Part shown: in pieces, positions 12,092 through 24,271 of the stretch
Layout of the letters: each line of letters starts with the position of its first letter
How positions within the stretch are numbered: position 1 is the first letter of the stretch
NCBI GenBank assembly: GCA_039621445.1
Contig: CP154955.1
Location: 42,865,540 to 42,929,539 of the forward strand
Direction: 5' to 3'
Origin: Euglena gracilis
Lineage: Eukaryota; Euglenida; Euglenophyceae; Euglenales
DNA: 64,000 nucleotides
Notes under the pieces: generated by a model
Told to the model about the DNA's origin: nothing
Databases searched by the model: none
The model's input: the letters and a program-made list of their open reading frames with translations, nothing else
Made by a program: the position numbers and the translations under genes

Positions 12092-12482
12092 GTGTTAACC
12101 CTTTGCACATGGACGCAGTCACCGGGGGGGGGGGGGGTCTCGATTGGGTGCTCGGCGATGCAATTCGCTAGTTTTGGTCGGCCTTGACGGCCTGGGGCCA
12201 CCCGGCCCGGCTTCTGCCGGCCCCTTTCTGCCCCATTGCTGCCCCCCTCAGGGGAAAGAGGGGTGCGAGGACGCTTCGCCGCAGAAGACAGATAAGTCGG
12301 GGAACGAAATGGGGATACCTTCATCGGAGCTAAATGGTGATAAGTTTTGCCTCATAATGCTTGCAATGTGAGATTTGACAGGTTCACACGGAGGCATCAG
12401 TAGACTGTGTCAAGCGCCATCCAAAGGAAGATGCGAGACTGTCATTCTCGTGTATGAATACCGACCCCTGGGCACGGAGCAG

Positions 12483-12625
12483 CCGGACGCGTGGGACCCC
12501 CCGGGACCGCCTCTTCACAATGGACCGGGCGCCTCGGGGCTTCCTCTCGGCGTGCAACTGCAAGAAGTTCTTCGGGGACTGGATCTGGCCCGCGGGGCTG
12601 GTGCACCCTGCGGAGGGCGGGGATC
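12483..12625 (+). CDS. exon of an unassigned gene
   Basis: It encodes RDRLFTMDRAPRGFLSACN and CKKFFGDWIWPAGLVHPAEG, starting after GGAGCAG. Donors at 12601 (CTG/GTGCAC) or 12626 (ATC/GTGCTG) are possible. The sequence looks like folded protein, but no family came to mind. Confidence 0.45.
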
Positions 12626-13620
12626 GTGCTGCCCGGGACAAAGGGTCAGGACGGATGACTCGACAACCCAAGGCTGACCTTGTGTTGACCTCCCCCAACA
12701 ATGGCACCCCCCCCCCAAATTGTGTGCCCCCCCCTCTCCAAATAGCATAATGCCATAATAACATGACATAAGATAACATAACATAATAAATGATATAAGT
12801 AATAAATTGACAGAATAACATAACACAATAAAATGATGAACCCGCCCCAGCCAAGGACTTCGGCTGCCCAAATAATATGGAAAACTGTTCAAACAAAAAA
12901 ACAGGCAGTTTAAGGCAAGCACCCGGGTGATTCCAGGCTCCCAGATTCGACCCCCCGACCAAAAGTGCCTGGACACTCGGCCAAGGCGGAAGGTGCCGGA
13001 AGCCCAGAAAAGCCATTTTTGGGGGGTTCTTTTTGCCTGCAACCAGGGGTTGCTCAAAATTCAACCTGCTCAAAAGACCCCCCAAAATGCACATTTTTAG
13101 AATGAAGTTGCAAAATTCAGAAATTTTTGGGCATTTTTGACATTTCATTCTGCGTTGACCAAGCTTCAAAATTTCTGGCACCAGTCATTTCTGCAAAATA
13201 TATTGTTTTTGGAGGGAAATTGAGGTTTTCCGTCTTGCTTGATTTGCCTCTCAGGGGGTGCGGCAGGGCCCCGGCCCCTGACCTCAGATGCCCAAAAAAT
13301 ACACCCTCCTGAGGTATGTGTACATACGCACGTGTTATTTGGGGGTTTTACGATCTTGTGCCAAGGGTAAAGTTTGTGCAAACGACCAGATCATTCCATC
13401 ACAGCTTGGATTTTATCATCACAATCCAACGTCATCATATGGTACAAAATGCTGTTCCAGGTGGATGACTGAAAGGATGCATATCTCAATTTTGTAATCC
13501 GCAAAGAAAGCTTCACACAGAGATCAGAAAGAATTGAACAACTCAAGGTTAAGAAAGGGCCATTGTGTTTCGCCGATGGCTCGCCTGCCCTCCCGCCAAC
13601 TCGTCGTGCGCTCTGTACAG

Positions 13621-13717
13621 CGTCCGCAAGCCGGTCTGCTTCTCCAACCTCATCCTGGGCGGCGCCGCGTTCGGCTATTACCAATGGGAAAAGCTGGGCT
13701 TGGGCAGGCTTTTTTGA
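13621..13717 (+). CDS. terminal exon of an unassigned gene
   Basis: After a pyrimidine-rich tract ending TGTACAG, the frame reads VRKPVCFSNLILGGAAFGY and YQWEKLGLGRLF, then TGA at 13715. The centre could be a short membrane helix. It may close the gene whose exons lie at 7.3-12.6 kb, but phase continuity with them was not shown. Confidence 0.45.
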
Positions 13718-14512
13718 GCACAACTGTCCTCTGTGAAACCGTGGCCACTTTCATCACCTCCAGACAGCAACAGCAACCCACCCCTGCTCATGGACCAGTC
13801 GTAAAGTCAACCCGAGGGCTGATTGGCTGGCGAAAGCGAAGCCTTTTCCATTATTCTGGATGTTGACACGCGCGCGTGTGTACCTGCAAACCTGTCCTCA
13901 TGGGAACCTGTCACTGACCCTTGTACCCGCTGTTCTGTCTCCTAACAATCTCCAAGAATCTTTAAATTTTTTGTTGAAAAAAATTTCCCGAGATGAAGAA
14001 TTGCAAATATTTATTTCAGGATTCTGATGACAAATATGAGAAGGAATGACCTTTTCGGTTTTGTTTGTATGTGAGGCTCAAAAAATGTCATTTTTTTCCT
14101 CAGACTTACCCAGGAAACTGTCCTCTGGTCCCGTACTTGCTGACCTGTCCTCAAAGGGATCTGTCTCATTCTTTAATTCTGACTCTGGACTTCTGGATCT
14201 GGAGACAGTTTGGGGTGGGTGTAGATACAGATGTACTGTCATATGTCCGTACATCAAAACATATATACACATGTGTATGGGTAAAATCACTAACACAGAC
14301 AACCTTTTTTCATCATTTCCACCAGAATTTTAATATGCCTCCCAATCAGAGCTGATCTTCATTTTCATTACACACATGAATTATTATTCCAGACACAATT
14401 GATGGCATCATAAAAAAATTCATAATCACCAATATGTCCAATGATACTCATAATTTCCCCCATAACATCATTGAAGAATCGCCTCGGTGCGTCATTCTGT
14501 CCGGCAACGAAG

Positions 14513-17500
14513 CCTGGGGCTGGATGACACGTTCAGCGGCCTGCGCCCGGCGTTCCGTGGGGTGCGCGACTTCGTGCGTTATGGGCTGGCCGGGCTCACC
14601 CCGAGCGACGGGGCTGCCTTCGGAGGGATACCCCCCACCTCCGGGTGCCTCCAGCACGGGGACTTTGTCTGGGGGGCAACACCCAAATAAGAATTAGCAC
14701 CGACCTGAAGCTTCATCCGATGCTGAGGGGCACTAACTTGCCACACTTGAGCCCCAACACTGAACCCTGGTCCAACGCCAAACCTCCTCTTGTCCGCAGA
14801 GTGTCTGTCCATCGACAATTCTTTGGGTACTGGAATTCCGTCACTGGCCAAAAGTGACAGCCACTCAGCAAAGGTCAAACAACCAGAAAGCTCCTTTAAC
14901 AAATCCTCCAGTAGAACCCCCCAGTCCAGACATTTTTTTTTTGGCAAAGTTTCCTAGATCTGGTTCCAAATGGAAACCAAAGGAAACCAGAGTTTTGCTC
15001 TTTCATTTTTGTCACTTTTTGCCATCCCCCCCTTTTCACCGAAAATTGGAGATTTTCACAGTCAGCATTTCTTGTTACACCTGGAACCCCCAAAGGTTTT
15101 TTTTTGCATTTTTAGTGTTATGTCATATTTCTTGAGGGACCATATTGTGCTCACCCCCCGTCTCACCAAACTTTAAAATGTTTCTGCATCCGGCCCATTT
15201 GTGACTTGTTTGGGGTCATTTTGAGGGCCTTCATTTTCTCAATCTTTGGTCAGAAGTGACGTGCACCACTGATCAGGCTGGAGTGCTGTGGAGTGCCTGG
15301 GCAGGTGGGCAGTTGCCCACTGGTCGGGCCTCTGGTCGGATGGCGGTGGTTGGCTCGGCTGCTGGCACTGAGGGCCTCCCTCCACGGACGGGCCGCGCCG
15401 CAGCAGATCCTCATCATTAACAAGCGGAGCAAGCGGCGGATGCTGAACCCGGATGCTGTGGAGCACAGGGTCTTGCTCTCTGGTGTACCGATCTTTATGC
15501 TTTTTGGCTCTTTGGCTTAAGGAAAGTTGAAGTTGGCTCTTTGTGTGTTTGGTTTCTTTAAAAAATTAATATTATATATGCATATAATTTAATCCGCCCC
15601 CCCCCCCCCCCCCCAATTGGCGCGCGGCAAATCGGGCAGCACGGAGGGCGGTGACAATTTCCTGGGGTGACAATTTGGCCGGCACAGAGGGGGGTGACAA
15701 TTGCCTGGGGGCGTCAATTGCCCGGGGGCGTCAATTGCCCACCCATGTAAGCCACATTTTAAACCAAATGGCCAGGAACATCATCTGAAACACAAGTGAA
15801 CATAACAAAAATGCAGCTGTGGTATTGTGCGGAACATTTTGTGTGCGAAAGTGTCAATCGAGTGGTGCCAGCGAAAGAAAGTTCGCGGTGCAGTACTGCA
15901 AATGGTGTCCGAAGCATGTCTCGTTCCTTCTCCCCTCCCTCCCTTCCGCCTGTCATCCCGTCTCCTTCTCTCCTTCCATCAAGCCTCTGGATTCCTGGCT
16001 CCTCTGCTTCCTGCATCCTGCGTGACCAAAACACATTTTGGCCAACAACAGGGAAACCACAGGCATACAATGATCTCTTGAGGAACGTTTTCCCATTTCG
16101 CAGAGAGCACTTGCCCCAGATTCCTCGTCTGGCTGGCATGCCATCGACCTCGATGACATCCTTGGAATCCTCTGAGTCGACACTAGACACATCCACATCT
16201 GTCTCTGATCCTGTGTCACTTGAACGTACAAGAAAATAGCACCGCCAAAAGGAACCCTCACACCTTGGTCGTTGGTGTCGCTAGACATATCCACATCTGT
16301 GTCTGATCCTGTGTCACCTGAACGTACAAAAAAAATCAGCACCGCCAAAAGGAACCCTCACACCTTGCTCGGTGTTGTCACTTTCTTCGTTTGCCGCATC
16401 CACGTATTGTCCCTTCTCAAAGAGTGTTTTCAAGAAAGCCTTATAATCATAAAAAAGAGGGTTTTTTCATCAACCGTACATTACCTGTGCGATATCATCA
16501 TTTGTGATATCTTCCCAGTATGACTCTTGGACCATTGTCTGATAAGCTGACGACTTGGTGCCACAGGGTTTTGATGCTCTGAGAGGCCCACTAACTGTCT
16601 TGCCACAAATCACACCTCCTTTGGATGTCATCTTGAAAGCGCTTGTTGATTCCGTTTGTATCGCACGGCTGGAGTAGTGGCGTGTGCTGTGGCGTGGTGA
16701 TGTACAAGTCCGTGTCGTATTTGGCCAGATGTGAAACGTGTGAATGGTGATATTTTTGGTCCATCACACCAACTATTGGACCATACCAAATCCGGTTGAT
16801 AGTGCTGGCCAACACCATCCATGGTGAAGAGACACCGACGTTCTGGACCAACCCGCATGCGACCAGGATAACATTGCTTATATATCATGGGAACCATCAA
16901 TGTGAAATCCGTCTTGGACTTGGGTTGGACGGTAAAGAACAGTCGATGACGCCACACCCCCTGTGTCATGTGCTTGTTCAATTCCCGCTCCACGGGCCCC
17001 CCACGTTTGGCTGGCCAGATGAGGGTTGGTTTGAACCTGAGACACAGCACATCATCCGCCAACCCAAAAATAAAAGAATAAACCTGAAGACATTCTTCAC
17101 CTCAGGTTTACCGTTTACGTCAGCCACTTCCACCCCAATAAGAAGGAATGCCGTCAGGCAAAACTTTTGCTTGCCGGCAGTTCTCGCAATGGTCCGTTCA
17201 CGCCCTTGAGGAGCGACTGATGCATTGGGACAGTCCTCCAAACGGACTGGGGTTTCATCTGCATTCACAAAGAATTTGTATGTTCCAGATTTCGCTGCAT
17301 AGCTCATGTTTTTCCTACAAAAGAAGACAATAAAGCATTGAAAAACCCTGCAAACATGCCTGAATGTCATCACCAAGGGTCCTTTGGGGTTCAGAATGGT
17401 TGACTTGTACGATGAAATCCTCTTGAAAATCTGAAAGATGTTCCCGATTTCGAAAAACGCGAAACCAGGAGGCCTTCTGCTCTGACGTCTTGTCTTTCCA

Positions 17501-20500
17501 CTCTCCTGCCTCAATAGCCATCCTTGCATAAATCATGTTCCTTGTGATGATGGGTCCCTTGGTACACCTGCGCCTAGAACACAAAATAAAACCGTACAAA
17601 TTGATTCCACAAAAATAGCCTGATCCAATTTGCCGTGGTTCTCTTAGCAGTGGGGAAAGCTGGACGACCCCCTTTGTGGTTGGAGCGTTTCCGCTTGTCA
17701 GCCTTAACTCGGGCTTTCTGCTTGGCCCTCCACCTGAACATGGTAAAAATGATGATCACGATGCGTTTTAACCCTGGCACCTTTGGATAGTTCGCCTTGA
17801 AACTTGATGCTCTTTCATTGCAGTAGCAATTTTGTCCTGCTTGCTTGATGAGACGGCATTCAATCGCTCCCTGTTTGTGACCCATTGAGGAGTACCAACT
17901 CGAGAGTGCCAAATTTTCTTCTTCCTTGGTGACCCCGTTTCTTCGGATGAATCGGACAATTTTTCTTCGATCTGGCACTCCTCTTCGTGTGCATCAACCG
18001 TGTCCTCCAGCCCACAATTTTGATTGGCCCCTGTCTCCACTTGAGCGATTGCTGGTTCGTCCAATGCATCAGACTCCTCCCCACTCTCCACGTCGGGCGG
18101 CCAAGAAAGTTGGGAATCTTTTACAGCTATCAAAATAGTATGAGAGAGGAACCAAAACAGAACGGTCACACCCGGTTGGTAGCGCCAAGGTCCTCATACT
18201 TGATACTCAACTCGGTAAGTGCCATCATTATTCAAACCAACCACTCTTCCAGCAGCATATGATCCATCACTCCGTTCATATTGCACAACGGAGTTCACAT
18301 TGAAAGAAGACATCTTCTGTGGGGGGCGACAAATTGGGCAGCACGGAGGGGGGGTGACAATTTCCCGGGGTGACAAATTGGCCAGCACAGCCAGGGGTGA
18401 CAATTGCCTGGGGGCGTCAATTGCCCGGGGGGGGGGGGCGGGTATGCAAACTGGGCTTTTCTGGTGGTCGCTTGGTTCTCCTTCCATTTCTTTTCTTTTG
18501 TCCGAAGAATGCCCTCTAGAGTTTTTCTTTTTTTTGCAATTTAGTCTCATGTTTCTTGATTTCATGTTGAGCATCTCTTCTGACATTTTGCTATCACACG
18601 TGTGCAATACTGAAAAACGACGGAAAATCAGGAAAGGAGAGCATTTACACTTATTTGCAAATCAATGCACTGGAGTCTGTTTTTTTTTAGTTTTGCAATC
18701 GGGTTCATGAACTCTCTGTTGATTGTGTCTTTTTATGATATTTGTTTTGGCTGCGGGTTTTTGACTTTCCAAATTGAGGGCTGAAATTATGAGTCGGAGT
18801 AGACACAGGAAGGTGGAAGCTGAAGTCTGACACTAAGGGTCCAAGAGGATGTGCGGCGGACAATTCCAACACTGGTGAAACACAAGAAGGGGGGAGGGTA
18901 TTTTTATGGCTGCCAAGAAGAAACTCGTGCGTGCCTTTTCACACAGGGGGACCTAAACTGGCCATCGGTGCCATTCTTTGTGCTGTCGCCAAACAGCCGA
19001 AGCCCTGGCCGGAGCCCAGCTGCGGGCGTGTTTCCCGGATGTCCCTGGCCTGAGGTCTCTGCGCATTCTGCTCCGTTGGTGGCGCGGTGAAGCACTGGCC
19101 TTTCTTTTTATTCAGAAAAACCCCAGGGGTCCAGTGCAGGCTTCTTTTTAAGTCAGAAGACCCCCCCCCCCGGGGGGGGGACGGGGTGGGGGGGTTGGGG
19201 CCAGGCCGGACCCCCCCCCCGGGGGGGGGGTCCCCCCCGGGGGGGGGGTCCCGCGCCGGAGGCGCCAGGTATACCTTTTTGGCGTGAAGCACCGAAAATT
19301 TTTGAAAATTGCCTTTAACGGGCCCGATTTTGGGGGGGTCCCCGCCCCTCCCCCCCCCCGGGGGGGGGTCCCGCGCCACCCTGGGTGGGTGGGGGGGACC
19401 CCCCCTCCCCCCTGGGGGTCTTAAAAAGAAGCCTGGTCCAGTGGCTGCGGACCCCTTTCCCTTCCGGGGGGCAGGGGGGGAAATATGCACCGTGCAGTTT
19501 TTGCGGTTTTTTTTGCAGTTTTCACGTTTTTGCAGTTTTTTTTTTGCATTTTTTTTGCAGCTTTTTTTCTAAAAAACTGAAGTTTTTTTTGCAGTTTTTC
19601 TTTAATTCCAGTTTTGAGGAAACCTGAGGTGTCTGACTTTTTGGTGCTGGATTATATGTTTGAAGGGTGTTTCTCAAAAAGAAGCATCATCTGTTCATGA
19701 GTTGTGTTGTCTTCAGTTATCCCACCAATTGTCTTGCCCCTAACTGTCTTGCCAACTGCCTTACCTCTTAATACAACAGAGATTGGTGTAGCCACCATTC
19801 CAAAAAAGCAAATTTTGGTTGACGTTGGAGTTGAGGATTTCGAAATTCGTGGTTCCGCAAAGGAGCACAAGCTCCTGAAGAAGATTGGGTCTTGCTGGGG
19901 AAACTTCACCAGGTAATGGACCGAAAGTTCCAAGCTGAACATCCCCCTGCAAGAAATGAAAGCATTGAAAATTTCTGTGTGTGGGTGAATGTGCAATTTT
20001 TCCCATATATAAAAGGAAACTGTTTGGTCTCTTTGTGGGCATGGCCGGTACAAGTTTTGGTGCAGGAAAACCGGTGTGACCCGGCATCCAAACACATGAC
20101 TTGCATTTCAGTGCATGAAAAACCATGCACAGTGCACCTTGATTGATTGCTTTGTCGGCATCGCCAAAGCTGTGCAAAAAAAGTTTGGTGAACTGGGGCG
20201 TGCCCATGTGGTTGCAATTTACGTTGCTTTGCATATGCACATCATTTCAGCTTGTTTATTGTTATTTTTGTTGAAGTGCAGTTTTTTTTTGAAGTTTTTT
20301 TTGCAGTTTTTTTGCAGTTTTTTTTGCAGTTTTTTTGCAGTTTTTTTGCAGTTTTTTTTTGCAGTGCAGTTTTTGACCGGCCCGTGTGCAGTTTCTCCCT
20401 CCCCTGGGGGGGTGAAAAGACACCTGGCAGGGCCAATGCAAAACTGCGCATTCCAGAATGGGTTCCTTTCGGTGTCCAGGCGGTCCCCAGGCCTGGCTGA

Positions 20501-21243
20501 CTCTCTGCCACAGATTCCGGTCTGCTCTTTGTGCCCCTGCCATCCTCCAAGCCAGGGTCGACCGACTTCGAAGTAAACTGCTGGAAGCAAGGGACGGTTG
20601 AGGCTGTTTTCCTGTCCCAGGCGCTGGAGGTTTTATGAGTCCAAAATGCTGCTCGCCCTCCAAAATAGACCTCCCTCGCCCAGCGGAACCCACACCCAGA
20701 GGTGGGTGGGTTGGTGTCGACATTCTTTATAAAAACAAACAAGACATAAACATGAGGTGCTGGCTTGGAAGCCAATCCAAACAAATTGGTCAATTGCCAA
20801 TTTTCAGTCACCCAAGCCCATCGCCCGGTCATTAAAAACAGGAGACGGCAGTGAAACATGCCCGGGACCCCGCATCACAGGAAGCCGTCACACATACTAG
20901 AGTGGTGGTTCCGACGATCTGCCCCCCCCCCCCCGCCCACCGACCACCCCTGTATACCGACCACCCCCGGTCGGGGGGTTGTAGGTCAGGGGGTGCATAT
21001 GACCACCCGGTCGGTGGGTAAGGGGGGGGTACATCCCACATCCCACCGCGCAGCACAGAGGCCCCCGGGGCTGTGCGGCAGACGTTCATCACGGTGAAGC
21101 CGGTGGAGCAGCTGCGGCTGGTGAACAGTGCCACGGTGGTCATCGTCCCATCGGGGACGGTGGCGTACAGCCTCCTGTTCGCCCCAGAGCACACCGTGAC
21201 CAGGCTTCCACCGGTGCCGAGTGCGCACCAGTGGCTGCTGTAA
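14513..21243 (+). CDS. GT61-like (DUF563/EOGT-type) glycosyltransferase, 3' part
   Basis: Four exons join in phase at GT-AG sites: 14513-14644, 15313-15482, 18997-19040 and 21061-21243 (TAA at 21241). The product contains RPAFRGVRDFVRYGLAGL, then ILIINKRSKRRMLN, then LAGAQLRACFPD, then VKPVEQLRLVNSATVVIV followed by SLLFAPEHTV. In GT61 enzymes the same order is seen: a strand ending in an R-x-x-RR-x-LN motif, then an EQ-x-x-L motif, then a glycine/serine loop and an LLF-x-P motif near the C-terminus. Family members transfer sugars such as xylose, arabinose or GlcNAc in the ER/Golgi lumen; the donor sugar here cannot be inferred. N-terminal exons were not located. The second intron (3.5 kb) holds a whole pogo-type transposon and the third an hAT MITE. 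Confidence 0.6.
16187..16372. repeat. about 98-bp tandem duplication inside the pogo element
   Basis: The segment with CTAGACA(C/T)ATCCACATCTG through AAAGGAACCCTCACACCTTG occurs twice in a row. On the minus strand it encodes an acidic repeat around SDTDVDMSSDT. Confidence 0.8.
16591..18313 (-). CDS. pogo-like DDE transposase with an N-terminal Tudor/SH3-like exon
   Basis: Exon 1 (18313-18200) starts MSSFNVNSVVQYERSDG and reads SYAAGRVVG..YRVEYQ to a GTATGAG donor. This looks like a small Tudor/agenet-type barrel. Next come an acidic segment, a basic segment with KGGRPAF (17574-17978), an ITRNMIYARMAIEAG/ASWFRVFRNR segment typical of CENP-B/pogo DNA-binding domains (17315-17599), NADETPV with the first catalytic Asp, LFTMDGVGQ with the second, and TPLLQPCDTNGINKRFQ with the third. 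Exon joins were not all resolved, so the frame may be broken. Domain order and motifs support a pogo transposase; the Tudor-like call is weaker. Confidence 0.7.
19137..19435. mobile_element. hAT-type MITE with 8-bp target duplication GTCCAGTG
   Basis: Inverted ends CAGGCTTCTTTTTAAG and CTTAAAAAGAAGCCTG are flanked by exact 8-bp copies of GTCCAGTG (19129-19136, 19436-19443). CAG-type ends and 8-bp duplications are the hallmarks of hAT elements. The core is almost entirely C and G runs plus a GGCGTGAAGCACC-type hairpin. Relatives with the same end motif lie at about 36067-36266, and single ends at 34735 and 45378. Confidence 0.85.
20935..21020. repeat. hairpin repeat GACCACCCC..GGTCGGGGG, cluster 1
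   Basis: Two or more imperfect units in which CGACCACCCC pairs with GGTCGGGGGTTG. The same unit recurs at 22150-22310 and 28500-28710. Confidence 0.65.
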
Positions 21244-21395
21244 GGCAACTTTGCTGAAGCCATGCCTCCATACTTCGGAGCCCATGGTCTTGTTGTCAGA
21301 CGGGTACCTAACTGGGAAACTTACATGCCCGAGAACATGTCAGGGTCCCGCCCAGGAAACTGTCAGGGTCCCAGTTACTGGTCAACCTGTCAGTA

Positions 21396-21849
21396 CCCAC
21401 GCCACCCCTGGCATTTGACGCCCCCGGGCAATTGTCACCCCTGGCTGTGCCGGCCAATTTGTCACCCCGGGAAATTGTCACCCCCTTCTGTGCTGCCCAA
21501 TTTGTCCCCCCCCTCCCGTTTGCAGTATTGCACTGTGAACTTTCTTTTCGCCGCATGGCTCGATTGATCTTCTATTTCGCTACAACGTGCTGAGAACTTC
21601 CGCATACCAAACGCTCTGCACAATATCACGACCATATCTGCATTTTTCCTGTGTTCATTAGTGTTTCAGATGGTGTTCTTGGTCATTTGGTTTAAATGTG
21701 GCTTACATGGGTGGGCAAGTGACGCCCCCAGGCAATTGTCATCCCCCTCTGTGCCGGCCAAATTGTCAAGCCGGGAAATTGTCACCCCCCCCTCTGTGCA
21801 GCCCGGTGACAATTGTCAACGCGACAATTGCCCGGGGGGGGGGGGCGGG
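21396..21849 (+). mobile_element. MITE derived from the pogo-type element
   Basis: TA flanks both sides (21394-21395, 21850-21851). The ends match the pogo element at 15592-18442, and the interior keeps parts of it in reverse orientation, including the segment matching 15790-15900. The subterminal GACAATT/AATTGTC blocks are again in direct orientation at the two ends. No coding capacity remains. It lies just 3' of the last GT61 exon. Confidence 0.8.
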
Positions 21850-22828
21850 TATAGAAAGTTGTCAGGGTCCCAGTACCAGGGAGTGGCAAACCGTCAGGGT
21901 AATTTTTCATTGATTTTCTCTTGAAATGCCCTTCCCAGAAAAATGTGGGGATCCCCCCTGGGAAACTGTCAGGATCCTTGGCAGCAGCCGACCTGTCAGT
22001 ATGGGAAGTTGTCAGCATCCCCGGCACCGGCCAACCTGTCAGGTGACAGTGTCCGGGGGGGGGGGGGAGGGTTGGTGGGAAACACATCTGCATCTGCATT
22101 TTTTCTTCATGTTTCCTTTTTTTCTGACAAAGTCTCCCCCCCCCTTTGCCCAACAACCACCCCTAAATACCAACCACCCCCTGGTCGGGTTTGCAGGTGA
22201 CCAAGGGAAAAGAGGGTTCCTTTGGCACCTGGTCATATTACCACCCCCCGGTTGGGGGTTGCAGGTCAGAGGTGCATATGGCCATCCCCCCCCCTGGTCG
22301 GGGGTTGTAGGAACCTGGATGATGGGGAAGGGGGAGGGGGAATACCTGCATCCTGCTTACCGCATTTCCCCTCAATTTACTCCTTTTTGGGGTTTTTGGG
22401 AGGTTATGCAGCTTTTTTTTTTTCTTATCTTTTGTTGAACTAGTTTTTATGAGGGAATGATTTTGAATCTGAAATGTTTCCCCAAGGTTTCCAGCTTTTC
22501 CTAGCTCTGTTCTGTTCCTGTTCTGTTCTGGTCTGGTCTTGTTATCCATTGATGAGGAGCAGGAATGCAGAGAAAACACCAAAAATGGTAATTAGGGTCC
22601 TTGTCAGGGATATGGATTTGCATGTGTTGATGACTGGACGTTGATGAAAGTCTTGGAGAGGTGTTTCAAGGAGTCCCAAATTTTGCATTCACACGTGGTT
22701 GACCTGCGTGGGCAATGGTTCCAGTCGTCCAGCTTTTCCTCTGGGAACCCCTCCCCCCAGCGCCAGCTGGGGGGAGGGGTTCCCCACCCCCCCCCCCCCC
22801 GGTGGGGGCGTGGGGGCCAATGATCCAG

Positions 22829-22919
22829 CTGGACCGGTACAAACCCTCGGAGAACCGCTCGCTGGGGGCGGACCAGTACGTGTTCATGAACGCCGGCCTC
22901 CGCTTTATGGCGTGGCCAG
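22829..22919 (+). CDS. exon of an unassigned gene
   Basis: It is bounded by ATCCAG and the donor CCAG/GTGCCC and starts in phase 0. It encodes LDRYKPSENRSLGADQYVFM and NAGLRFMAWP. The composition is strongly protein-like and has no repeats. I could not assign a family. Whether it belongs with the terminal exon at 30242 is unknown. Confidence 0.5.
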
Positions 22920-23499
22920 GTGCCCGCTGACCCGACTGCCCCACCCCTAGGGCATCCCCGCGTAGCTTGGGAAATGTCTGTGTGCAAAAAATTGTTGCAT
23001 TTCAGCAAACGTTCTTTTCATTTATGTAGTATCAACGTCTCAGCCGGCTGAATCTATGGCGAGGCCGACCCCTCCCCTCGGGGGGTGCGGGAGGGCACCC
23101 CCAGGTACCCAGAGTGGTCCCCCCTGGGTTTGGTCAAAATCAGCCTGGTCTGAGCCCCCCCCCCCCAGTGATACCGGTGACGTGTCTCACCGGTGCATCC
23201 CCTTTAAATGCCAGGCGATACATTTAGGTTGCCTCAGCCACCTGTTCCACTCGGTTCTCCCGTCGGAGGTCATCATCTCCATCCCCCCCGGCTTCCAATG
23301 GGGGCACCGCAAGACCCTAGAGGAGCAGCGCCCAGGGGGGCGTTTAAATGATGTGGTTGAATATGTTTGGAATGGAAAATTCTGCAAAGTGAAGTGCGAG
23401 AGGGAATACCACCAAAAGGGAACCGTCCTCTCTCAATGAAGAAAATTGCGATGGATATGTTTTGTTTGCTTTTTCTCATTCATGCACTCTCGTGTGCGC

Positions 23500-23512
23500 G
23501 CGCGTGTGTGTG

Positions 23513-23552
<40 letters not shown>

Positions 23553-23578
23553 GGTGGGTGGGTGGGTGGGTGGGTGCA
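23500..23578. repeat. (TG)n followed by (GGTG)n microsatellite
   Basis: Simple TG repeat of about 40 bp passing directly into GGTG repeats. Confidence 0.9.
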
Positions 23579-24271
23579 TTGTGTCTGTGTGCAGGGGGAG
23601 GGAGGTAAGTGATATGCGCAATTTCCCGCAATTTTCTACAAGTTTTCCACATGAGCTTGATAATTTAATTTTCAATCAGCATTCCACAAATGGCTCACAG
23701 GCAAAGCAAGGCATCTGTTTGCATTTTCTCCCATTTTTTTAAAAAATTCTGACATTTTTCCAAGTCACCTCCAGCAGAGATGCGTACACCATCATTTTTT
23801 GCATTTTTTTCTGCAATTTCCACAATTCTCCATCAATTTTTCCAGTCTTTTGATACCTAGCCCCCCCCCCTCCCCTGGGAAACCGTCCTCCCCAGGAAAA
23901 TGTCCTCTACCTCCTCGCCTGTCTCCCACCACGTTACCTGTTCACCAGAATTTTTTTTTGAAAATTCCGACTTCGTTTTAAAAAAGGCAATTTCTAGATT
24001 TGAAAAAATTCTTTCAGAACGACAGATTTTGTGGAAAAATGCCTCTCCAGTTTTTTTTGTCACCGTTGGGTCAAAAGTGTTGACGAAACTTTTGTCCTCT
24101 GACCTGGACCTGCCTGAGAACCTGTCCTCTACCCTCTACACCCGCCGTATATATACATATATACATATACATACATACATACATATATACACACATATGG
24201 CAGGTGTAAACTATAGGACCCCCCCGGGGGGGGTCCTAAAGTTGACCCCTTTAATGGCCACGGGTACCCTG

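Larger units (their letters stand above)
15592..18442 (-). mobile_element. pogo-type Tc1/mariner transposon with direct subterminal repeats
   Basis: The element is 2.85 kb, flanked by TA (15590-15591 and 18443-18444). The extreme ends are inverted: a CCGCCCCC run followed by CAATTG. Just inside, about 120 bp containing repeated GACAATT and GTCAATTGCC blocks occurs at both ends (about 15625-15740 and 18330-18430) in the same orientation. Between them lies a multi-exon transposase on the minus strand. The whole element sits in one intron of the GT61-like gene. A 454-bp derivative lies at 21396-21849. Confidence 0.85.

Noticed and set aside
22040-22080. G runs as candidate CRISPR, terminator or ribosome-binding features
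   Set aside because: The window is eukaryotic nuclear DNA and the runs belong to transposon-type hairpins.
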